Of a DNA stretch of 64,000 nt, positions 20,801 to 32,800 are shown piece after piece (position 1 is the stretch's first letter; each line of letters starts with the position of its first letter). The DNA lies in NCBI GenBank assembly GCA_020002185.1, contig CM034531.1, positions 39,972,365-40,036,364 on the forward strand. Reading direction: 5' to 3'. The DNA comes from Paraescarpia echinospica (taxonomy: Eukaryota; Annelida; Polychaeta; Sabellida; Siboglinidae). The notes under the pieces were generated by a model. It was not told the origin of the DNA and did no database searches. It saw only the letters and a program-made list of their open reading frames with translations. The position numbers were made by a program, and so were the translations under genes.

Positions 20801-23800
20801 ATATAAAAATGGCGCCCAAAAGGTAACTTTTGGGTTTATGATAGTGGTGGGAATGAAAACCGTGCAGGCTGATGGCACTACATCACATGTCGACACTTGT
20901 GTCGAATGCGGACTCTTTTGAAGCCCAAATAAAAACTGCATCCTAATCCTATTCACTAGTCGGCACTTGTATCGAATCCGGACCCTGTTGAAGCTCAAAT
21001 AGTGACCCGGTTTGCGCTAGTCTGTGCCGCTGCGGCCGTGCGTTACCGCACAGCGCGCGTAAAAAGAGATATATAGCAGTGTATGTTGATACAAACCGGG
21101 GCGCTATTTGCGCCTCAAATGGACGTAAGATGCAATATTCTTAAAGGTAAATATGCCTAGGATAATGTTGAATGATGGAACTACAGTGTATCTCACTGAG
21201 GTATCAAAGTTACGCAAAACTCAAATGGCAAAATCAATGACAAAGTGCACAGCAATTGGATGTACTAAACAACTTATACTGTTTTATAAAAAGGACACAA
21301 TTTGAGAAACATTTTTGCGATTAATAGAAACATACTTTTTGGCATTCCAAAAATGACTGTATAATTGTATAGCATTGTAGCAAACATTGTAGCAAACATT
21401 GTAGCAAACAAATAAAATATAATCTTTTGAACATAAACCACCAATTTACCATGATATTATGATATTGAAATAATTTAAAGGTGATGATGAAAGAGTCTTC
21501 AGATGATACCACTGGATTCTTCCCAGAGAAATCGAGATTGTGTTCGACTGAACAGGTCTGCCAGGGAGCAACCACACCTCTACTGAGTAGCAATGGTAAA
21601 ATGGAAACCACACCTCAACATGGTGAAACAATCGTGATTACTGACTTTTATCAATCATGATTACTACATTTACGAGTAGTGTCTTGTTTTATATCTTCCC
21701 CTCTATATTCAAGAGTAAATGTTAAAACATACCTCAGAATGCACCATTTTAAAGCTAGTTAAACCCGGACCCCCCTAGCAATGCTTCGCGCCTGCGCCGC
21801 TCGCGTACCCCACCCCTACCACCTCACCCATCATTTCATCCAGGGGAAACACTGGAATCGGGCCGAAAATCGGCCGGGAGCAGTTTTGCACCTATCGCAC
21901 GGACCGAATTCGGTCCAGTGGCCACCTGTAGGGTTAACTATATTTCGGGGAGTACAACAATTTGTTAGACTTGTGGATCGTTTAGCCTAATATTCATTCG
22001 TTTCTATCTGTTGTTGGTAATGGATAAATTATATTAGTTAGGCGTTGTAATTAAAAAACATAAAAACATTTTGCATTAGGTGATAAAAGCATGAAACTTG
22101 GTAGGTGTGTAGAACAAATTATATATAAGGACCATTTTTAGATATTTATGAAATTATACTAACATATATGTTGGTATTTAAAAGTGTTAACGTAAAATTA
22201 CATCTTATTGTCATAGAATGACGTTCATTTTATAAAGACCCACATGATATATACATATATTTTCTTATTATTATTATACTAATTGCAAGTTTGTATTTAT
22301 TAATTCATTGCAGGTAAATGTAAGAACAGTGCTGTTGTTTTATTGGAACGTACACTGTTGACAACTACACAAAAAGTGTCTGAAAAGATTGTAGTTAGAA
22401 ACTATAGGATATAATTTTATTAATAGGCATTTAATGTTATTGTAACAAGCATATATTTTTGTTTCAATAACATTGAAACAAAGTGTCTCACATTAGCAGT
22501 ATCTAGCTGTAGTTGGCTTCCCTTTGATGAAGAGAAGGCCTACACAGATAATCAAGTTCTTACTAAATCGCCTTTGAATGCTTTGAATAGAAATCAGGAA
22601 GTGAGCAAATCTAGTGGGTCAAATTTGTTGTACGATCATATAATGTCACATTCCAAATAACCAGAAGTATAATTGTTTATATTTACCACTGGTATGTGGA
22701 AATTTGTTCAGAGTAATGATTAATTAAAGACGGAATTCCTCCCTGGCCAGATATAGTGGCGGTTAATTTTGGAAAAGGATAATTTATCAAATAACATCCA
22801 TCCATACACACTATCAAAGGTTAGACGACATGACACAATCTGTTCAATAAAACAAAGCACGAGTAGTGAAGCTGGTTGTTATAGCTTCCAAATGTTCTTA
22901 ACACATGCAAAACAAAACCAACATAAAACACATCAGCTCAGTATAACAATTAATGTAATAATGCAATGCCTATTACTATAACAATTCTAAGGACAGAGTC
23001 GTAATTTCTCAGTAAAACATCTTCAGGTTAATATAAGTGCTGATATTAGGTGTATGAAAAATGTGTATTATAATTATGGGGTACACTATAATTATAGTGA
23101 ATGTATACACTATATGAAAAAAAACCTTCAATTATTGTCTAACTAGTTAAAACCAAAACATTTATGAAACATTGTATGTCTTTATTAATTATATAATAAT
23201 TTATACATATATATATAATTTTCTGGATCTATTGTGAATGACCAGGTCACCCGGAAAAGAATTAACTTGCTTCAAACATCCAGCAACACACACATACACA
23301 CACACCCGGCTTCCGATGTCCAAGCCAACTTCAATTAAGAGATATATAATATAATCATACACTTCACAAAACAGATCGAGTTTACTTTTAAGAATGTATA
23401 GAAAGTCCACACAATTTGTTTCCTCTTTATTAATTATACATTTAAAATATACTGTTTAATATATATACAACTGAATTAACTATATTTTACATAGGTTTGA
23501 CAATATTATAATCAGTGGTGCATTCCGACCAAAAGTGGTGCAGTTGGAGCATTGTGACTAGGTTTTGTGACCTTGTCCGACCATGATTCGAGACAGAGTC
23601 ATAATTGATAATGTGTGAGTACTTTGACAAATAATCTACTTGCATGGTAATAAAAAATATTATTTTCCAAATGTTTTCCAGAAACAGCTCGGACTCAAGA
23701 GGTTAGGTGGTGCAAGCTAAAAGTTCTCAAATGAATGTGCAGGAATAAGGACAATATTTGAATGATTAATATAATTATTTACCTTGCATAATTATACAAA

Positions 23801-26800
23801 CATCTACGTAGACGATAAATGTATTTGTATGAAGGATGTTTCAGAAGATCAGAAGTTTACTGTAGACACAAGAAACTACACATCCTATGCTACAAAATGT
23901 CACCATCTCTAGATGTTTTTTTTATCATGTTCCAACATTACAGGTTTTGTATTAGAAAATTAGCATTCATTAATGGGTTTTTTCCTCATTTTTTAGAAGT
24001 TGTAACTACAATATTTATTATTCAAAATAGGCCCTGGCAAGGATTTGTAGAACAAAACAAAATATTCAACATTACAGAACTTGTTAAAGTTATTAATGTT
24101 TGTGTCATTATGCATAATATTTGGCTGGATCATTGAGATTTTGCGGTGCAGAAAAAATCGGAAAAGCAGTTGAAATATTGATCAGATAAGTATAATTTTG
24201 CATCAGTATTATTCATAAACTACCTGTAGACATATCAAGAAACGATTATAGCTAAAAGTTAATCAGAGAAAGTACTTTAGACTACCTTAGCTTTCATAAA
24301 TGACATTAGAAGATTTATTGATAAACCGTAGTGTTACACCCATTCGCTAGGGGTACATAGCATATGTCTATCGTAGGATAGTTGGGCACTAGGTGGCAGA
24401 CATGGGGGTCAAATACATTGAATTGTATTTAAATACAAATACTCTTGAGGGAGTTAAATACAAATACTTTGAAATGCAAAAGTATTTCAATACATTGGAA
24501 AGTATTTCAAATACTTTTTACTTTCAGACTACGTTACAATATATATTGCTAGCCATGGTTTGTAGGTTCATAGGCAACTAAGTTGCATTTACAACAAACC
24601 TGGCTTTTATGATGATGGTACCACCTGACTTGAGAAGCCACCACACTACCTTCTCTTAACCCACAGACAGCAAGCAAATATTAGACACAATAGTTGGCCT
24701 TGGCAGCCACTGCCACATTGGTTAGGTACCAGGTAGGTAGTTTAGTTAGTTGGGGCTTGGAAACTATGATCAAAAGACAGACAGACCAATGCAACAGTCT
24801 CCTTTTTGCTAATTGCATCACAGTGACAACTGGCAAGTAAGGTTATGTTGGCTTCTCACACAGTGATCTCAATGACTTCATATAATCGCATTACCTTGCC
24901 ATTATTTCTGAGCAGAAAAGTGGTGAATTGCCAAATGACACAGTAAAATTGCTCAACTCTTAAGAATTCAAACAAGAATAATTTTAAGTTGTCATTTATT
25001 GATAATCACGTCCTATATATTTGAAAAAGTATTTGAAAGTATTTGAACATTTCAAATACTTTAGGAAACTATACAAATACTTTCATGTCAAATACGTTCA
25101 TGTCAAATACAAATTCTTTTTAAAAAGTATTTAAATACTTTCAAATACAATGTATTTGACCCCATGTCTGCTAGGTGGTAGGTCAATCTAATTCAGAGTA
25201 ATAATAATAAAACTTTATTTTGACACCGTCAAATCCGGGACGGCTGCCCCGTTCACGGGTGTGTACACATATTAAAATACTAAATAGCTTAAAATTATAA
25301 TTAGTCCAGGTAAATAATAATAACGATAGGCTATAAAACATGTTAAAACTGTAGAATGTTCCTCTGTTTAAAGTATTGTTTAAATTATTGACTACATGAG
25401 AATAAGTGATTTTGGAGTATATAGACTACACACAAAGAAGTATCTGCCAAATATCGTAATAACTTGGTTTCAATTTGACTCATGAACCAGTGTGAACTGG
25501 TTCAACATATACACATGTAAATATATATACCGGTAGTTATGTTGTGGTAGAACGCCATAAAGACTACGTAGTAACGCATCAACTATTTTGAGTAGCTAAT
25601 TAGATTATTATTATTAAATAAATTCTGATATGGCACCTTACAAGCTTCAAGGCAAAGCAACACTAGGTGTGCAATGACTGTCACAGCTGGGTGGATCTTG
25701 CCTAGTTGGCTGTGGGAAATCATGGGCAGATACTAAGGAAGAGGAATTCACCTTTCAGTGCATTGGGTGTTGGAAGGTGGAATGTCTGCTGAAGGGGGTA
25801 GTTAGGTTGACAGATATTGTGAAGGGGTTGGAGATAAGAATTAGCAAGGAGAAGGTGGAATAAAGACGACAAGGAGACATTTGGGAATACTGTGAGACTG
25901 AATGAGCAAAGTAGTGGCGAGAAGACTGAGGAAAGGAGACTAAGAGGAGGGAAGGTGATCAGAGGGGAAGAAATTGGAGAATTGATGGCAGGAAACATGA
26001 CAGGCGTGAAGGTGACAGGAGAGAAAGTGACCGTAGAGAAGGACGTAGGATGGAAAATGGGATGAGAGAAGAGAGAAGAAAATGTGATGGGAGGAAAGTT
26101 GACAGGATGAAAGGAAGTGCAAGTAAATGTGACAGAAGAGAAGTCAATAAAAGGGACAATGACAGGGGGAAAGGTGACAAGAGAAAAAGCAACAGGAAAG
26201 AATGGAACGGAATAGAACATGACAGGAGAGAAGATGACAGAGGGAAAGACAATAACCAGACAGATGCAAACCGGAGAATGAGCTACTCTGAGGCAGTGAT
26301 TGAGGGGGCAATGAGAAAAGAGAGGGTGTTATGGGCGACTATTCTGAGAAAGACAGATAAGACACTAAGCCAGAGGGAGGACGTTGTTTGTTTACCAGAG
26401 GCTAGGATAGAACATGTGACTGAAAGGGTAGAGAGGTATTTAAACTTGTTTCGCAGGGGGGCTTTACAGAGAAGCCTGAAACTGGAGGCATAGATAAAAA
26501 CAGCACAAATAAATTGGGAAAAAACAGCCTGAAAAACTGTTCTGAAGCTGGTTATAATCGGGTTTATTAGGGAAGATATTAGTTCAGTACCAGAGGCTAA
26601 GTTCAAGGGGGCAGAATCAGACTATTTAGGACAGTTAATTGTAACTCCGGAAATGGTAGCTAAGAAAATAAGGGCTATGAAAGATAATATATCACCTGGA
26701 GTGGATGGGATTCCACCCAAACTACTGTTGGAAATTGTAGAACAAATTAGCATACCACTTAAAACAGTTTTCAACTTGTCATCAGAAGAGGGAGTAGTTC

Positions 26801-29800
26801 TTTTAGACTGGAAAGAAGCAAAGATTATACCGTTATTTAAAAAAGGTTTGAGAAACAAGTCGGAGAACTACCAACCAGTGAGTTTAACATTGGTGATTTT
26901 GCAAATTATTAGAAAGACTAATTGTGACCCATCTTAACGAAATGAGTTGGATGTCGGTAAATCTGATTTTCCGTAAATGCCGTTTATGTGAACAAATCGC
27001 GAATCCATCGATTTTGAGATTTCCCCTGAAAATGATTCTTTGGTTTTCGTTTTATCGATTGCTAGTCTAGCTACCCTCTAATTAACTCTGTTTTGTGTAT
27101 TTTAAAGCGATTTTTGTAGAGCTGTGCAAAGTACTCCACTCGATTTCCTTAAAATAACGCCGAAAATGCCAGTATTTGCACGCGTTCGCAACTGCTAATT
27201 TTGGGACGCTCCTAACATATGGGATATCACCACGAAGCTTGACGCGTCATCTTCCTATATATGGGCATAAATATGCTAATAACTACATTCTGTGACCTCC
27301 AGAGAGCTTGGAAGACGCCCCCTGTTTACGCCAGCTGTGTAAACAATTTGGATCACGTGGTAGCAACAGCAACTGTTCTCATTGGTTCAGTGATGGGTCA
27401 TTTACATAATCTGTAAACACACGCATGCGCACAATGTATTTCACCACGTCACTGCTGACCCAGATAACGATTAAGAAGACGTGAAGAACGGCGTTTAACG
27501 TGGCGAAGCTGTTAAATTCGGATGGAAGTGATCGCGCACAGATTGACAGTTTGATCGAGGAGTATTTTTTGGAAGACTTAACGGATGGAAGCGAGCCTGA
27601 CGAACACAAAATTTTAGCTAGATCTGTCCACGGTAACTAAAGTACATTTCATGAAACATAACGAATATTTTGCATCAACTTTGACGGCCGTTTTCTGGGT
27701 TTGAAGGTTTCTACCCCACATGTGTTTATTAAGCCATAACTTCAGTTAGTATTACGATATCTTCTTACATGATACACCACGTGAAAGCAGAGGTTCTGCT
27801 CTCTCCAACGCTACTAATAACTTAATATTAAAAATTTCCGACATGCGACTCATTTCGTTAAGATGGTCACAATTAAAGATCACATGGTGGATTTTCTTGT
27901 TAAACATAACTTGATAAGCCCATCTCAACATGGGTTTCTAAAAGCGAGGTCAGGCTTAATAAATGTTATATTTTTTGGAAGATATCACTAAGTGGGTAGA
28001 CGAGGGATCACCAGTAGATACCGTCTACTTAGATTTTCAGAAAGCTTTTAACAAAGTGCCACAAAGATTACTGCTTAAACTAAAGGCCCATGGCATAGGA
28101 AATGGTTTAATTAACTGGATAGAAAAATGGCTGAAGACAACGGGTAGTAGTTGATGAGGGGGCTTCCAACTGGAAATCAGTTTTAAGTGAAGTACCACAG
28201 GGATCAGTACTGGAACCTTGAAATTTGCAGATGATACAAAAGTGTTTAGAAGGATTAAACGTGGTGGAGATAGACAGCATTTACAAGATGGTTGATCAAA
28301 TTATCTGAAAAGTGGCAAATGTTCAATTTTGGGAAATGTAAATGTCTCCACACAGGACATGGGGACGGAGATATACAATATACAATGAGGTGTTCTGTAC
28401 TAATTACTACTATAAAAGAAAAGGACTTAGGGTTAACCATTAGTGCTGATATGAAGATTTCAGAGCAGTGTGGAATTGCAGCTTCAATGGGTAATCAAAT
28501 CCTTAGATTAATTAGGTGAAATATAGTGTATAAGGAAAAAGAACTAATAATACCACTGTTTTATAACTGATCTTTGAATCTAGTGTGACACTGGTAGAAA
28601 TTAACTTACAATGATGGACTCAACAGTCAAAGTTGACAGTGAAATTGCTGTCACAGTATCACAGTACTAAAAAAGAGGGTGTATATTAATTAGGGCTTGT
28701 GCACTTAATAGAATGAATACGGTATATATAAACAATACTAATACAATGTTTTATTGAATGAAATTGACATGTGTTGGTTTTATTTAAATTTTAGAACAAG
28801 GATATTAAGACAAAACATGATATACAGTGTGACAACATTTTGATTTATGGGTCAGTCCACATCATATTTAATATTCCCAGAGACTATTCTACAAGGAATA
28901 GGTATGAAAACTTTGTTACGCTATATATTGAGATATATTGTATTAAGAATAATAAAAAGAGTGATGTCAAATATTAAAATAACTAGACATGTATAACTAA
29001 TTTGGAAAATGTCATTTTTATTTATGTACAGAACAATCTACTAGAATTATACAGGTCGATGTCACTGCCTCCTCAAATCAAAATTTAATAAATATTTTTT
29101 AATTCAACAAAAATGTCCTGCTGTTAGTTTCCTTTACAGTTGTTTTACAGTTTGTAAATCATCCTCAAATCTCTGCAATACTGGATGAGGAAGAAGAAGA
29201 ATGTTTACATCACCTAAATGAGGTAAGACACTACAATGTGCTATGTACCATTTAACTTTGTTGCAATTTCACCACTTATGTGTATGAGTTAATCATAATG
29301 CAGATCGATATATATATATTATATATATAGATATATATTCATTGTAGCACGTGTACCTTGTTAGGCTGGCACTTTGGTGTTGGTAAACCTGTTGTCCCAT
29401 CTTGCCCCTTAATCATTTCAGTGCTGAGTTTCTGGACAGCCAGTTAACACTGAATACTGAGTTTCTTGTGAGGATTCAGCGAAATTGAATGAAAGACTTC
29501 ATCTTCATTTTTAGTGAACAAGGATGCATTTTTTTAATTTGAATAGATACATTATGAAACTTGAGCCAGCAAGGAATGTTGTAAGAATGAAATTTATGAG
29601 ATTGGTTGCTATGGGAACGAGTAAATCCAAGATGGCCGACCACGCTTAGTAGTTTTGTTATTTTTATCTAGAAAGATGCATTTTTTTAATAGGAACACCT
29701 GATACATTATGAAACCTGAGCCATCAAGGAATACTGTGACTGGAATTTCTGATAATGGTTGCCATGGGAACCAGGGAAATCCAAGATGGCCGATCATGCT

Positions 29801-32800
29801 TAGTTGTTTTGTCATTTTTACCCTAGAAGGATGCATTTTTTTAATAGGAAAACCTGATACATTATGAAACTTGAGCATTCAAGGAATACCCTGGTACTGA
29901 TACTATGGAATTTCTGAGATTGGTTGCCATGGGAACCACGGGGAAATCCAAGATGGCCAATCATGCTTAATTGTTTTGTCATTTTAACCCTAGAAGGATG
30001 CATTTTTTGAATAGGAAAACCTGATACATTATGAAACTTGAGCATTCAAGGAATACCCTGGTACTGATACTATGGAATTTCTGAGATTGGTTGCCATGGA
30101 ACCACGGAAATCCAAGATGGCCAGCGAAATAGAAATGTCTTCAACTTCCGATGATTCCGATAAAACTTTCAAATAACTGATTGAGAACATAATCTGGAAT
30201 ATTGTCACTTGCTTCCGCTAAACTTAGTTTTTACAAAAATGCTAAATCATATTGACGAATTTGTGAAAATACAGACAGTGCCAACAAAACAGTAATATAG
30301 CAACCGTGCATAAATTATCAGGAGTGCATTAATTACACTAATGATGCCACTGTGTGAATGCACCATCATAATTAATGCCTCACAAACTTGCTGCATACTC
30401 ACCACATAAATATAATAAACCAAAACTGGAATGATATTTGTAATATTATCTTTTATTATCGAAATCAACAAAATCATGTATTTACCCCTACCATCGTCCA
30501 CCTCGATTCGACCTCGTTGTTTATGAAGACAACTAATTCCAATGCGCAATAAAACAATTACATGCGAAACAGCCATCACGCGCATCACAGGCCCATGCTG
30601 GCGTGTTCATCCATGAAGTCAAAAACAAAATGACATCTATTTGTTTCTATTAACTACACATTTAGTTGAACATTTAATTAAAATGAGAAACAGCTGGTTT
30701 TCTTTATGAAATAAAGCCACTTTTACTATGTGCCATAACTGTCACATATATGATACAATAGTATGGTACCTGGCATATTTATTTTTAAGGACTAGTAAAA
30801 CAATATCAGGACTAGTTGTTTCTGAGTCAGCCAGTCCGACGGACTACCTGTCAGCTAAAGCCATTGTGCATCCAGAAAATGTAAAGCGCTTTGAGCAGTC
30901 CTGAGGACTGGATACTGTGCTATATAAAACTTTTTTATTTTATTTAACCCCACCCTGCACCCTAGATATAACAAACTACTGCTACCAATATATGGCCTTC
31001 ACCTGAAGTAGTTGCTGGCCAACAGGGCTGACAGCATTTACAAGCAAAGCCGGACACCAGACATTTGCTCATGCCAAGACACTCGTCTAACACGTCACAT
31101 TGCCATGTTGGCTTAGACAGGGATAGACTAATCTTTAATAAAGACAATTTACAAGCCAGTCCACAATCCCTTCTGAGTTTTCATGTACTATTTGAATAAA
31201 ATTGTGATAGTAGAAGATGCTAGGCCTCTTTGGCTAGTTGGTTTAACATGTTTAGTATTGATTAGTGTTTATGATAAGGAGCCCAATGCTGCTAGTTACA
31301 TTCTTATTGGATTAGACATATTTGGAAATATTTGTTTGTAAACATGAATCTGTGAAGGGCAGACAAGATATATACACCAGGGGTAGATTTTAAGGTAAAA
31401 AGTCTGCTAAACCGTCAAGTTCATGTAAAATGTGTCCAGCCAGGCTGAAACTTTCTTGTCCATTTGGTCTTATCGTAAGTCGTGTCGCGCTCCTTCGACA
31501 CTACTGCATCTCCAACTTCCGGCATTATAGTTTTACATTTGACGATCGCAAACTCATAAAAATACATGTGCTGAGTGGACTCATACATGTGATTATACCT
31601 GCATACCCAAACTGACTTGAGTCAAATATTGCTACGTCTCGGCCCGCGATATTTCGAGTTGGGCCACTGCCATCTGCATTTTTGCCTTTGATTTCACAGC
31701 ATTGTTCAGTCTTCTTTAGCTATGTTTATGTATTTCATTTGTGCTCAATGAATTCATATGAGAAGATGTATGCTGCTGCTGTAACTGACTGACTTGATTG
31801 CAATTGACAGTCACACCTTCAATACAATAGTAGTGTTATTGGGGACCTTAACATTGCTGGTAACATCATTAGCGACGACAAACATAAAGCAGAAGCCTTA
31901 AACAATCAGTTCCAAAGTGTCTTCACACACGAAGGAAATTCCACCCTACCAGATATGGCCAGAAGTCCACATGGAGAAATCCCCAAACTAACAATTACAC
32001 TTAAAGGAGTACTTGATCAACTTTCCAAAATTAACATTTCTAAATCGCAAGGACCAGATGGCATTCCACCATGGTTCTTAAACAGATATGCCTCTCATCT
32101 AGCACCAGTAATACATGACATTTTCCAATCATCTGTTGACTCTGGACAAGTCCCCAATACCTGGAAAGAAGCCAATGTAACAGCAATTTTTAAGAAAGGA
32201 AGTAGAGCAGAAACATCTAACTACAGACCAATATCCTTAACACCTGTGGTTTCTAAACTTCTTGAACACATCATACATAGTCACATTATGAAACATCTTG
32301 AACAGCACCACATTCTAACTGACCACCAACATGGCTTCCGTGCCAAAAGATCAACTGAAACACAATTAATTCAAACAATCCATGACATAAGCAAATCACT
32401 TGATGAGAAGAAATCTGTAGACATGGCCATCCTTGACTTCACCAAAGCATTCGATAAAGTTCCACATAAAAGATTAATCCACAAACTCAAACACTATGGC
32501 ATCACAGGCCCAATATCATCATGGATAAATAGCTTCCTTACAGGAAGAACTCAACAGGTCGTTATAAATGGATCTAAGTCAACATCAACTCAAGTCATTT
32601 CTGGGGTACCACAGGGCACAGTACTGGGGCCCCTACTTTTCCTACTTTACATAAATGACCTGCCAGACAATCTTTCCTCAACTGTTCGCCTTTTTGCAGA
32701 CGACTGCCTGTTATATTCACCGATTAAAACTGACCAAGACACATCTGTCCTCCAAAACGATCTGCTCAAACTTGAGAAATGGCAACACACGTGGCTTATG

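Larger units (their letters stand above)
18185..23600. mobile_element. Possible large inverted-repeat element with AATGCACCA motifs
   Basis: At 18195-18380 the motif TGGTCGCAATGCACCA and variants occur about eight times. At 23515-23585 the same motifs occur in inverted orientation, including the shared block CACCACTTTTGGTCGGAATG read from the - strand. Inverted subterminal arrays 5.2 kb apart suggest the two ends of one element. The exact termini and target duplication are not resolved, and no transposase is seen inside. Confidence 0.4.
26271..28560 (+). pseudogene. Decayed LINE reverse transcriptase, split by a transposon
   Basis: Pieces of one reverse transcriptase lie in order: 26570-26919 with '[20 protein letters not shown]' and '[14 protein letters not shown]'; 27874-27960 with '[17 protein letters not shown]'; 27990-28140 with the catalytic '[14 protein letters not shown]' and '[15 protein letters not shown]'; 28220-28250 with 'KFADDTKVF'; and 28290-28520 with '[17 protein letters not shown]' and '[20 protein letters not shown]'. 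Stops and frameshifts separate several of them. The order and motifs fit a CR1/Jockey-group LINE. The 26924-27870 insertion interrupts it between the 'LLE'-like and 'DHMVDFL' regions. The 5' part and endonuclease are not recognisable. Confidence 0.8.
17846..29150 (+). other. SET intron 1
   Basis: An 11.3-kb intron from GTATCC to TTGTTTTACAG. It holds nested DNA transposons and a decayed LINE, described separately. The stretches 17846-18180, 21862-23510, 23600-24388, 25270-25715 and 28565-29150 show nothing I can identify, apart from a faint PIF-like frame at 23819-24136. Confidence 0.85.

Noticed and set aside
25720..26252. Ser/Pro/Phe-rich - strand frame of 166 codons
   Set aside because: Mirror of a purine-rich degenerate repeat on the + strand.
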